DNA of 64,000 nucleotides from Haliea sp041746975 (lineage in GTDB: Bacteria; Pseudomonadota; Gammaproteobacteria; Pseudomonadales; Halieaceae). Below the pieces are notes generated by a model. The model saw only the letters and a list, made by a program, of their open reading frames with translations, had not been told where the DNA came from and did not search any database. How positions within the stretch are numbered: the stretch's first letter is position 1; every line of letters starts with the position of its first letter. Both the position numbers and the translations under genes were made by a program. Positions 8,698 to 16,593 of this stretch are shown here, one piece after another. The stretch covers positions 1-64,000 of the forward strand of contig JBGTGB010000058.1 of assembly GCA_041746975.1 (NCBI GenBank). Reading direction: 5' to 3'.

Positions 8698-10254
8698 ATG
8701 GAATCACTACAGCAACTCCTGGCCCGTGCTCCCTGCGCGATTCCAGACCCGGTTACCAGTCGTATCGACGGCGCGCTGGTACCGCCAGACACTGCTGCCG
8801 CTACCCTGCCGATCACGTATCCCGGGACCGCGGAAGTGGTGACGCAGTTGCAGGTAGCGGATGCTGCCGAGGTCGGGCGCGCGGTCGCCGCTGCCCGCGC
8901 CAGTTTTGCCAGCGGTGTCTGGGCGGGAATGGCCGTTGCCGAGCGCCAGCGGGTTCTGCGCAAGGGCCAGCAGCTGTTGCAGGAGCACAGCGCGACCCTG
9001 GCCTTCCTCGAATGCCTGGCTGCGGGGCTGCCGATGGTGCATCTGCAGTCGCGTCAGGTGCCACGGGCGGCGGAGAATTTCGGTTTCTTCGCTGAATTCA
9101 TTGGTCAGCAGGCGGGCGAGAGCTTTGAGCAGATGCCCGGCTACCTGACCACTGTCACCCGCCAGCCCGCGGGGGTCGCGGCCCTGCTGGCGCCCTGGAA
9201 CGCGCCGCTGGCGCTGGCTTCCATGCAGCTCGCCTCCTGCATCGCTTTTGGTAACAGCTGTGTGCTCAAGCCTTCCGAATACACGCCACTGTCAATTGGC
9301 TATATGGTGGATTTGCTGGAACAGGCAGGCCTTCCGCCGGGCGTAATCAACGTGGTTAACGGGCCGGGTGCGGTGACCGGTGCGGCACTGGTGGCGCACC
9401 CGGATATCGACCGCATCGCTTTCACCGGCGGGACGGCCACGGCTCGCGCAATCATGGCGGCCGCTGCGCCCAGGCTGGTGCCTCTGCATCTGGAGCTCGG
9501 CGGCAAGTCGGCGAATATAGTCTTTGACGACGCCGATCTCGAGCAGGCGCTGGACGGTTCACTTATCAACATATTCGCCAATAACGGCCAGATCTGTATC
9601 GCCGGCTCGCGCATCCTGGTGCAGCGCGGCATTGCCGATCGCTTCATACCGGCCTTTGTCGAGCGTGCGCGCCATATTCGCGTGGGCGATCCGATGGACC
9701 CGGACTCGGAAATGGGGCCGCTGGCGTTTGCCGCCCACTTGCAGCGGGTGCAGGAGCACATTGCCGGTGCCCTGGCCGATGGGGCGCGGCTGCTGGTGGG
9801 CGGCGCAGGCCTGCCCGAACTGGGCGCTGGCTACTTTCTGCAGCCGACAGTGTTGCAGGTAGAGTCCAATGCCCTGCCTATCTGTCAGCGGGAAGTGTTT
9901 GGGCCGGTCGCCACCATACAGCTGTTCGACCGGGGCGAAGAGGCGTTCAGTATCGCCAATGACAGTGAATTTGGCCTGGTTGCCTATGTCTGGACCGATT
10001 CGCTGCAACGCACCCTCGCCGCTCAGCAGCGCCTGGAGGTGGGCACAGTGTGGGTCAACACTCCGCTGGCGCGCGATCTACGGGCGCCTTTCGGCGGCTT
10101 CAAGCAGTCGGGCATGGGCCGCGATGGTCCGCGGCAGTGCGCGGAGTTTTATACCGAAGAAAAGGCCACGATTGTCGCCCGCGGGCGGGTGCCCATGCCG
10201 CGCCTGGGTGCGGGGGGCGTGGATATCAGTGCAAGGGATCCTGGAGCTGATTAA
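8698..10254 (+). CDS. Aldehyde dehydrogenase
   Basis: A 518-residue NAD(P)-dependent aldehyde dehydrogenase, cytoplasmic. Catalytic residues are intact: APWN (Asn168), LKPSE (Lys191), LELGGKS (Glu266) and GQICIAG (Cys300). It has a strong GGAGG at 8688-8692 and begins 14 bases after the flavin monooxygenase, so both are probably cotranscribed and the two may oxidise successive intermediates. It is not a close copy of the aldehyde dehydrogenase at 931-2364. The sequence somewhat resembles semialdehyde dehydrogenases of aromatic degradation, but the substrate is not established. Its 3' end overlaps the convergent VOC gene by 29 bases. Confidence 0.92.
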   Translation: MESLQQLLARAPCAIPDPVTSRIDGALVPPDTAAATLPITYPGTAEVVTQLQVADAAEVGRAVAAARASFASGVWAGMAVAERQRVLRKGQQLLQEHSATLAFLECLAAGLPMVHLQSRQVPRAAENFGFFAEFIGQQAGESFEQMPGYLTTVTRQPAGVAALLAPWNAPLALASMQLASCIAFGNSCVLKPSEYTPLSIGYMVDLLEQAGLPPGVINVVNGPGAVTGAALVAHPDIDRIAFTGGTATARAIMAAAAPRLVPLHLELGGKSANIVFDDADLEQALDGSLINIFANNGQICIAGSRILVQRGIADRFIPAFVERARHIRVGDPMDPDSEMGPLAFAAHLQRVQEHIAGALADGARLLVGGAGLPELGAGYFLQPTVLQVESNALPICQREVFGPVATIQLFDRGEEAFSIANDSEFGLVAYVWTDSLQRTLAAQQRLEVGTVWVNTPLARDLRAPFGGFKQSGMGRDGPRQCAEFYTEEKATIVARGRVPMPRLGAGGVDISARDPGAD

Positions 10255-10792
10255 GCTCAACCACAAAGCCGTCGGGATCCTGCACCACGCTGACCATGAC
10301 CCGGATCTCGCTGCTACCATCGTAGGAAGGGTAGGATACCAGGGAGGGCTCGCTCAGTACCGTGACTCCCTCGAGGGTAGTCGCTTTGGCAAAGCTCGTT
10401 TCCAGCTCATCGCTGTTGAATACCAGGACTACGGTGCCACGCTTGAAAGCGGCGTCCGTGAGGTCCACTTTCTCGACCTCGGGGCGCACGTACTGCAGCA
10501 GTCCGACAATGCCGACGTAGTCGTCGTTGGCGCGCAGAAACACCAGCCGCCGCACCCGTTCCGCATCTTCGTTGCTGGCCCCGGCGGGGGTGTTCACCAT
10601 GTTGTCGTAGATGACCCGCATCCCCAGCGCGTCACGATAGAAGGCCAGTGACGCCTCGACATCGTTTACCACCAGGGTGGTGCGACGCAGGTCGATTGCA
10701 GTTCGCTGGTCTTCCGCCACGGGCGCCGCCGCTGCCGCTAAGGGCAGCCAGAGCGCGACGGCCAGCAAGGCACTCAGGAAAGGTGTGTGCAT
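10226..10792 (-). CDS. Exported VOC-superfamily (glyoxalase-like) protein
   Basis: A 188-residue protein with a signal peptide (residues 1-23, ending AAAA) followed by one vicinal-oxygen-chelate domain. RTTLVVNDVEASLAFYRDALGMRV at the start and VQDPDGFVVELNQL at the end are hallmark beta-strand motifs of the fold. Export is unusual for this superfamily, which mostly contains cytoplasmic lyases, isomerases and dioxygenases, so a periplasmic reaction or binding role is inferred. GGAGAA stands before the ATG. It precedes the DUF1838 gene in position but is downstream of it in transcription, 51 bases away, and the two exported proteins probably form one leftward unit. Confidence 0.85.
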   Translation of the reverse strand: MHTPFLSALLAVALWLPLAAAAAPVAEDQRTAIDLRRTTLVVNDVEASLAFYRDALGMRVIYDNMVNTPAGASNEDAERVRRLVFLRANDDYVGIVGLLQYVRPEVEKVDLTDAAFKRGTVVLVFNSDELETSFAKATTLEGVTVLSEPSLVSYPSYDGSSEIRVMVSVVQDPDGFVVELNQLQDPLH

Positions 10793-10843
10793 TGTGTGTT
10801 CTCCGCTAACAGGGCCCGTTGCCGGGCCCGGGACGCAAGGGGA

Positions 10844-11719
10844 TTACTCGGATTTGCGACCGTCGATGATCTTCTTCATATAGGTCCAGGAGGTCTCGTT
10901 GCGGCGCGGGTCATCGCCCGCGGGTGGGCTGGTGTACTCCGGATAGTTGGTGGCGATCTCGTTCTTCATCAGCTCCGAGAGTTGGTCATAGCTTTCCAGC
11001 TTGCGACCCATGGCGTTGAAGTACAGCAGGCCACTGCGGTTACCCATCTCCATCCAGGGCAGCCACTGCGAGATCCGGACCCAGGATACGACGGGATACT
11101 CGACATCGATGGCCGGATCCAGCAGTGCAGCGGTGCTGCCGTTGAAGTCGAAAATCTCGGTCGCGTGGTAAGTGCCGCCAACGTACTGCTGATAATCCCC
11201 GGCGAGTGGGTTGGTGTAGAACAGCGGTATCTCCATGCGCATAAGGTATTGGCCGTTCATGTCTTCGAGATTGAATGTGCGCTCTTCTCCGCTGGGTGTC
11301 CTGCCGTAGCTGGTGTGGTTGACTGGATCATTGGCGACGTGAATCACCTCGTTGCTGGCACCGGTCCAGGGATTCTCGAAGGTGCGCATGACCTCGTTGG
11401 TCTCCGGATCGAGATACAGCATGATCTCCCGGGACACCAGTCTGTAACCCTTGCCCAGCTGCGGGTCACTGACTTCCAGGCACTGGCGGATGTTCATGCC
11501 GTCGAGGTTGAAGACAAGCTTGTCGCGTTCCCCGGGCACCCGGGCATAGGCGCGCCCGAACCACTGGAATACCTGGGGATCGTTGTCCTTGAGGGAACAC
11601 TGCACCTTGCGGTTCAGCTGGATGTAGCCGTCGGCTGTATTGGGGTCTATCTGTTCAGCGCTGGCGGAGCAGACGAGCAGGGCGCCGAGCCCGGCTGCGA
11701 GAAGTTGGCGAATATGCAT
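10844..11719 (-). CDS. Exported DUF1838-family protein
   Basis: A 291-residue protein with a signal peptide (cleavage after about residue 21, CSASA) and then a domain matching the DUF1838 family, recognisable by long conserved segments such as QWFGRAYARVPGER, DPxTNEVMRTFENPWTG and SGLLYFNAMGRKL. The family has no established activity known to me. GAGGA lies before the ATG at 11719. It is divergent from the DUF1330 gene across a 105-bp AT-rich spacer and upstream of the exported VOC gene. The neighbourhood of oxidoreductases and CoA enzymes suggests a part in the same catabolic block, but this is inference only. Confidence 0.85.
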   Translation of the reverse strand: MHIRQLLAAGLGALLVCSASAEQIDPNTADGYIQLNRKVQCSLKDNDPQVFQWFGRAYARVPGERDKLVFNLDGMNIRQCLEVSDPQLGKGYRLVSREIMLYLDPETNEVMRTFENPWTGASNEVIHVANDPVNHTSYGRTPSGEERTFNLEDMNGQYLMRMEIPLFYTNPLAGDYQQYVGGTYHATEIFDFNGSTAALLDPAIDVEYPVVSWVRISQWLPWMEMGNRSGLLYFNAMGRKLESYDQLSELMKNEIATNYPEYTSPPAGDDPRRNETSWTYMKKIIDGRKSE

Positions 11720-11789
11720 GATCAGTCCTCTTATTGGTTAGGCTTGTTGCCCGAGAATGCAGCTTTCCCCAGTACTATATAATATGATC

Positions 11790-11814
11790 TATAAGTATGG
11801 AAATATAACTTATA
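11790..11814. promoter_or_regulatory. Inverted repeat over the DUF1330 ribosome-binding region
   Basis: TATAAGT at 11790-11796 and its complement ACTTATA at 11808-11814 form a 7-bp inverted repeat with an 11-base spacer, in an AT-rich divergent intergenic region. The right arm abuts the ribosome-binding site AAGGAG (11814-11819) of the next gene. It could be an operator for a dimeric regulator or a weak mRNA hairpin affecting translation. Confidence 0.4.
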
Positions 11815-11824
11815 AGGAGTGGTG

Positions 11825-12139
11825 ATGGCAGCCTATATGGTGGTCGAGGCAGAAATTGAGCAGCCTCAGGGGTTTGCGGCCTATGCGAGAGCGGTGCCGG
11901 CGCTGGTGGCGGAATACGGTGGCGAGTATCTTGTGCTCGGCGGAGAGGCGGAGTCTCTGGAAGGGGATTGGGGTGGCGTCCGGCTGGTGCTGCACCGCTG
12001 GCCCGACCGCGACACGGCCCGCCGCTTCTGGCACTCTCCCGAATACCGGGAACTCAAGCGCCTGCGCGAGGGAACCGGCACCTTTCGTGTTATGTTGCTT
12101 GAGGGGCTGGAGCGAGAAGTGCTGGAGAACGCGCCATGA
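11825..12139 (+). CDS. DUF1330-family small protein
   Basis: A 104-residue protein of the DUF1330 family, which has a dimeric alpha-beta barrel (ferredoxin-like) fold. The typical pattern is seen: YMVVEAEIxQPxGFxxYARAVPALV near the start, GGEYLVLGGEAESLEGDW in the middle and RFWHSPEYRELKRLREG near the end. The ATG at 11825 is favoured because AAGGAG ends six bases before it; two GTG codons directly upstream are alternatives. The end overlaps the next gene by ATGA, so they are translationally coupled. Function is unknown; the fold is shared with small monooxygenases and isomerases, and the context is catabolic. Confidence 0.85.
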   Translation: MAAYMVVEAEIEQPQGFAAYARAVPALVAEYGGEYLVLGGEAESLEGDWGGVRLVLHRWPDRDTARRFWHSPEYRELKRLREGTGTFRVMLLEGLEREVLENAP

Positions 12140-13191
12140 GTATTGCACCCTATGCGGCGCTGGCACTGCAGATGCGCTGTGATGCGGTCAATGGCTGCAA
12201 CGACGTCAGTGAGGCACGCCGCCAGATGCTGCAGACCATCGCCCGCTGTGACGGGCTTATCCGCGGCAGCAAGGGGTTCTTGCGCACTTTTGCCGGCCAG
12301 GAGATCAGGCTGGTGGTACTGCCGGAATACTTCATGACCGGTTTCCCCATGGGCGAGTCTGTTTCCGCCTGGATTGAGCTCGCCTGCATCGAGGAGAATG
12401 GCCCCGAATACCAGGCCCTGGCGCAGGTAGCGCGGGCGCACAATGTCTACCTCTCTGGCAATGTCTACGAGCTCGACCCGCACTTCCCGGGCCTGTATTT
12501 CCAGACCAGTTTTATTCTTGCGGACACGGGCGAGCGCGTGCTGCGCTACCGGCGTCTGCTCTCCATGTTCTCGCCCACGCCCCACGATGTGCTCGAGCGC
12601 TATGTCGAGGTATACGGTGAGGAGTCTCTGTTCCCGGTCGCCGACACTGAGCTCGGCAAGCTGGCCTGTGTTGCCTCAGAGGAAATTCTCTATCCGGAGA
12701 TCAGCCGTGCCCTCGCCTTGCGGGGGGCGGAGGTCATTTGCCACTCCTCCAGCGAGGTGGGCAGCCCATTGGCTACGCCCAAGAATATCGCCAAGCAGGC
12801 CCGAGCCCTCGAAAACATGGCCTACCTGGTCTCCGCCAATAGCGCCGGCATCGCCGGGATAGCGTTTCCCGAGGCCTCCACGGACGGGCATTCCCAGGTT
12901 GTGGACTACAAAGGTCGGCTCTTGGCGGAGGCGGGGCCAGGTGAATCCATGGTGGGCTGTGCAGAGCTGGACGTTGCGGCTCTACGGCGGGCGCGAGCTA
13001 CACCGGCTATGGGCAATCTCCTGGCGCGACAGCGTCTGGACCTGTTCGCGTCTACCTATAGTGACCGCGTTGTCCATCCCCCGAATACGCTACTGGACCC
13101 GGATAACGGAGCTATCAAAGTGCCGGACCGGACCCACTTCATGGACACCCAGCGCGAAGCTATCGCTCGCCTGCGCGAGCCCGGCAAATAG
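12136..13191 (+). CDS. Nitrilase-superfamily (carbon-nitrogen hydrolase) homologue with altered triad
   Basis: A 351-residue member of the nitrilase / aliphatic amidase superfamily, with the overall alpha-beta-beta-alpha pattern and the usual three motif regions. The glutamate motif is intact (VLPEYFM, Glu64). The lysine motif reads RYRRLLSMF, with arginine (Arg140) where the catalytic lysine is expected. The cysteine motif reads LACVASEEILYPEISR, aligning with the ICDDGNYPE region of amidases so that Ser181 takes the place of the nucleophilic cysteine. A normal amide or nitrile hydrolysis is therefore doubtful. Translation is coupled to the DUF1330 gene by a 4-base overlap, and the gene converges on the sigma-54 regulator. 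It may be a pseudoenzyme or use a different chemistry. Confidence 0.85.
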   Translation: MSIAPYAALALQMRCDAVNGCNDVSEARRQMLQTIARCDGLIRGSKGFLRTFAGQEIRLVVLPEYFMTGFPMGESVSAWIELACIEENGPEYQALAQVARAHNVYLSGNVYELDPHFPGLYFQTSFILADTGERVLRYRRLLSMFSPTPHDVLERYVEVYGEESLFPVADTELGKLACVASEEILYPEISRALALRGAEVICHSSSEVGSPLATPKNIAKQARALENMAYLVSANSAGIAGIAFPEASTDGHSQVVDYKGRLLAEAGPGESMVGCAELDVAALRRARATPAMGNLLARQRLDLFASTYSDRVVHPPNTLLDPDNGAIKVPDRTHFMDTQREAIARLREPGK

Positions 13192-13209
13192 CGGGGCGGG
13201 TGGTCGTCT

Positions 13210-15108
13210 TCAGCCACGGCTGCTTCGCAGCCGCCGCCACAGGGTGGTGGTGCTTATGCCGAGATACGCGGCGGTGCGTGCCCGGTTGCCGCCGAAGCGA
13301 TCCAGCGCCTCCAGAATCAGAGTCATTTCCGCCTTGCGCAAGGGAGCGGGCTCAGCGGCGGTGGGGCCCAATTGCGGGCTGGCGCTCTCGTAACGGTACA
13401 GCTCCGGAGCCAGCTGCGGCAGGCGTTGGGGTAGACTCGCGGCGCCGTCGCCAACCAGAGCCGCGGTGATACGCTCCATGATGTTCTCCATTTCCCGCAC
13501 ATTGCCTGGCCAGGAGTGGCGCCGCAGTGGCGCCGCCAGGCTCTCCAGCACTTCCTCCACAGGGACCTCCACGCCGTAGCGCCTGGCCTGCTCGTTCAGC
13601 ATCCAGCGGGCAATGGGGAGAATGTCCGCGCGGCGGCTGTGCAGCGGCGGGATATGCAGGGTGAGCACATTCAGGCGGTAGAACAGATCCTGCCGGAAGC
13701 GGCCTTCTGCGACCAGCTGCGCGAGGTCCCGGTTCGAGGCGCAGACAAACTTGAGGTTCAGGTTTATTTCCCGGTTGCTGCCCAGCGGCCGCAAGGTGCG
13801 CTCCTGGATCACCCGCAGGATCTTGGCCTGCTGCTTGAGCGGCAGTTCGCTGATCTCGTCGAGGAAGAATACGCCGTCCTGGGCTGCTGCCAACAGCCCC
13901 GTACGTCCGCCCTTCAGGGAGGTCGTGAAGGCGCCATCGGCATAGCCAAACAGCTCGCTCTCGAACAGTTCATCGGGGATGGCGCCGCAGTTGATAGCGA
14001 TGAATTCGCCGGCGCTGTAAGGACCTCGCCGGTGAATCTCCCTGGCAATGAGTTCCTTGCCGGTGCCAGTTTCGCCGGTGATCAGCACTGTTGCGCCGGT
14101 GCGGGCATAGCTGCTTGTCAGGGCGTCTATGTGCGCCATGGCCCTGGATCCATACCGTAGCTGCCGACTGTTGGCGCGCGGGGTGGTGTTGCCGGCGTTC
14201 CCCAGGTCTACACTCTGCGGCGCCTGTTGCAGCACGTAGACATAGCCGTCCGCGGGCTGTTCCGGGGTAAGCGGCTGCCGTTTAACCCGGTAGTGGCGGC
14301 CATCGATGAGGAGCGGATGGGCCGACTCCGGGACTTCGGCCTGACCAAGGCTGTTCAGAATATCCGTGGAGGCGCGGCGAATCGCGCCCGCGTCCGTGAG
14401 CCCCAGCCACGCCAGCCGGGAGTGGTTGCAGGCGATCATTTCCCCCGCCGCATTTGCAACCAGCACCGCCAGGCCATTGCAAAGCTGTCCTGCGCGCTCG
14501 GCTTTCTCCGCTATCTGGCTGCGCCAGTGCGCAATGCCAGCGACAATCGCTTGCTGCAACAGCCTGCGGCAGGATTCACGGGAGTACAGCAGCAGGCTGC
14601 GGATGTTTTCCTGCTCCGCCAGTGAGCACACATAGCTGGAGCCGATGATCATTCGGTAGTCCTGCTTGGCGGCGAGGTAGACCAGCCGCCGCGCCTCGTC
14701 CGGGGTTGCGTAGCGAGACTGAACCACCCGCGCGCCCAGCAGCGGCTGCAGTACCGCCAGCGTGTCCGCGTGATCCCCGCTGCTGATCAGCATGACGGGG
14801 TTGTCCAGAGCTGCAGCGGTGGTAACTGCCTTGAGGACATCGCGGTCACTCACCTCCAGCGCCAGCACCGGTAGCTCAATGCGCTGCTTCAGGTAGGCGC
14901 TGTTGGATCCAGCGCTGACGATGACGTCGGCGTGCTGGTACTGCAGGATATCCTCGATCGTGACATCTTTCTCCAATACGAAATCTAGAACTTCGATGTG
15001 GGCCTGGGTGGTGAATTCGGGGCTGACCACGCTCACCAACTGGCTGAACTTCCGGAATCCAACCACCAGAATATTGGGGCGATAGTGTTGGACGAGTTGC
15101 CAGTCCAT
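13210..15108 (-). CDS. PrpR-like sigma-54-dependent transcriptional activator
   Basis: A 632-residue enhancer-binding protein. The first 190 residues look like the PrpR N-terminal ligand-sensing domain (NILVVGFRKFSQL, DVIVSAGSNSAYLK), followed by a PAS-like segment, an AAA+ ATPase domain with Walker A GETGTGKE (about 345-352) and Walker B FFLDEIS (about 417), and a C-terminal Fis-type helix-turn-helix (NRARTAAYLGISTTTLWRRL). The loop that contacts sigma-54, usually GAFTGA, reads GAFTTS (about 392-397), an unusual change. The ATG at 15108 is chosen because GGAGAAGG lies just upstream; a GTG at 15150 is an alternative. It is divergent from the CoA-transferase operon, whose sigma-54-type promoter it probably activates. 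Confidence 0.92.
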   Translation of the reverse strand: MDWQLVQHYRPNILVVGFRKFSQLVSVVSPEFTTQAHIEVLDFVLEKDVTIEDILQYQHADVIVSAGSNSAYLKQRIELPVLALEVSDRDVLKAVTTAAALDNPVMLISSGDHADTLAVLQPLLGARVVQSRYATPDEARRLVYLAAKQDYRMIIGSSYVCSLAEQENIRSLLLYSRESCRRLLQQAIVAGIAHWRSQIAEKAERAGQLCNGLAVLVANAAGEMIACNHSRLAWLGLTDAGAIRRASTDILNSLGQAEVPESAHPLLIDGRHYRVKRQPLTPEQPADGYVYVLQQAPQSVDLGNAGNTTPRANSRQLRYGSRAMAHIDALTSSYARTGATVLITGETGTGKELIAREIHRRGPYSAGEFIAINCGAIPDELFESELFGYADGAFTTSLKGGRTGLLAAAQDGVFFLDEISELPLKQQAKILRVIQERTLRPLGSNREINLNLKFVCASNRDLAQLVAEGRFRQDLFYRLNVLTLHIPPLHSRRADILPIARWMLNEQARRYGVEVPVEEVLESLAAPLRRHSWPGNVREMENIMERITAALVGDGAASLPQRLPQLAPELYRYESASPQLGPTAAEPAPLRKAEMTLILEALDRFGGNRARTAAYLGISTTTLWRRLRSSRG

Positions 15109-15169
15109 GGGGCCTTCTCCTTCAAATTTTGCGCCGGACTCCGCCGCCACAATCCCCGACGAGTTGTTT

Positions 15170-15213
15170 CATAATTATGTTTCAGTATGGGTCAGATTAT
15201 TTCATATTGAAAT
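15170..15213. promoter_or_regulatory. Two palindromes, candidate enhancer sites of the sigma-54 activator
   Basis: CATAATTATG at 15170-15179 is a perfect palindrome flanked on both sides by TTT-rich sequence and is followed by ATTTCA-TAT-TGAAAT at 15199-15213. TTTCA boxes recur in both. The pair lies 120-160 bases upstream of the -24/-12 promoter at 15332-15347 and 60-105 bases from the start of the regulator gene, a fitting place for upstream activator sites that could also control the regulator itself. Confidence 0.5.
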
Positions 15214-15331
15214 AGTTTTTCTTCGGGCGGCGTTGCTCCCCGCAGCCATCCGTATCGCTTGCGCCAGTTAAGGCATTGAAAAATATTATAAAAATTCCCG
15301 GCGCTTGAGCCTCTCGAGATCAGAGGCCAGT

Positions 15332-15347
15332 TGGCACAACACCTGCT
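15332..15347 (+). promoter_or_regulatory. Sigma-54 (-24/-12) promoter
   Basis: TGGCACAACACCTGCT matches the sigma-54 consensus TGGCAC-N5-TTGCW at all but one position. The GG (15333-15334) and GC (15345-15346) doublets are separated by exactly 10 bases, as required. Transcription would start about 12 bases after the GC, leaving a 35-base leader before the TTG start at 15394. The divergent gene encodes a sigma-54 activator, which supports the assignment. Confidence 0.8.
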
Positions 15348-15393
15348 TTACCATATTCAGTTGGAAGTCCCTAGCGAGTAAGGAGACAGCGTA

Positions 15394-16593
15394 TTGAACA
15401 AGTCACTGGCAGGGGTGCGTATCCTTGACCTCACCCACATGCTCTCCGGGCCCTACGGCGGCATGATCCTCGCCGACCTTGGCGCAGAGACCATCAAAGT
15501 TGAGCCTTTGGGCGGGGAGGGCACTCGCAAGCTGCTGGCCACTGATCCCAGAAATTCCCTGAGTGGTATGGGCGCGTACTACATAACTCTCAACCGCAAT
15601 AAAAAAAGCGTGGCGATCGATCTCAAGAGCGACGCCGGCCTGCAGCTGTTTTATCAACTGGTAGGACAGTCGGATATTGTACTCAGCAACTTTGGCGCCG
15701 GTGTGCCCGAGCGCCTGGGAATCGACTACGAAACCTTGAGCGTAATCAATCCCCGCATCATCACCTGTACTGTTTCCGGTTTCGGCTCCGATGGCCCCAA
15801 CTACCAGCGCCCGGCTTTCGACCAGGTTGCCCAGGCCACCGGCGGGGGCATGTCCATCACCGGTCCCGATCGCGAGCATCCGGTGCGGGCGGGCATTCCC
15901 ATCGGCGATCTCGGTGGCGGCATGTTCGGCGTTATGGGCATCCTCGCCGCTCTCTATGAGCGCGAGCGTAGCGGCCGGGGCCAGCACGTGGATATTTCCA
16001 TGCTCGACTGCCAGATATCCATGCTCAACTACATGGCCACCATGTACTTTCTTTCGGGCGAGGATCCCCACCCGATCGGCAATGCCCACTTCGTCCACGT
16101 GCCCTACGACACTTTTACCTGCGCGGACGGCTTCATTGTCATCGCCGTAATCACCGATAATTTCTGGCAGAACCTGAAGACCCTGGTCGACATCCCTGAA
16201 TTTGATGACCCGAAGTATGACGGACAGCCGGGGCGGTTTGCTGATCGTGAATTCATCAATGGGAAGTTGAATGCGGTGCTGGCGGGCAACAGCTGCGATT
16301 ATTGGATTGCCCAGTTGGAGGCCAAGCGCATACCCTGTGCTCCGGTAAACAGTTTCAGCTCAGCGTTATCGGACCCGCAGGTATTGCACAGAAAGATGGT
16401 GGTGGAACTCAGGCACCCTGACGGCAGCAGCACCCGCGGGCCAGGCAATCCGGTCAAACTGTCCCGTACCGGAGAGGAGTCCTTCACCCCGGCCCCGCTG
16501 CTGGGTCAACACACAAGCGAGGTGCTATCGGATCTGCTGGGGATTGCTGAGACCGAGATCGAGAACATGCGAGCACAGGGAGTAATAGCCTGA
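15394..16593 (+). CDS. CaiB/BaiF family III CoA transferase
   Basis: A 399-residue class III CoA transferase, moving CoA from a donor thioester to a carboxylic acid in the cytoplasm as an ATP-free activation step. The N-terminal signature VRILDLTHMLSGPYGGMILADLGAE is split here by the usual VKVE-type strand (IKVEP), and the catalytic aspartate is Asp172 in IPIGDLGGGMFG. The start is a TTG with AAGGAG at 15380-15385. It is the first gene of an operon under the sigma-54 promoter and overlaps the HMG-CoA-lyase-like gene by one base (TGATG). With that lyase it probably activates and then cleaves a branched or hydroxylated acid. Confidence 0.92.
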   Translation: MNKSLAGVRILDLTHMLSGPYGGMILADLGAETIKVEPLGGEGTRKLLATDPRNSLSGMGAYYITLNRNKKSVAIDLKSDAGLQLFYQLVGQSDIVLSNFGAGVPERLGIDYETLSVINPRIITCTVSGFGSDGPNYQRPAFDQVAQATGGGMSITGPDREHPVRAGIPIGDLGGGMFGVMGILAALYERERSGRGQHVDISMLDCQISMLNYMATMYFLSGEDPHPIGNAHFVHVPYDTFTCADGFIVIAVITDNFWQNLKTLVDIPEFDDPKYDGQPGRFADREFINGKLNAVLAGNSCDYWIAQLEAKRIPCAPVNSFSSALSDPQVLHRKMVVELRHPDGSSTRGPGNPVKLSRTGEESFTPAPLLGQHTSEVLSDLLGIAETEIENMRAQGVIA

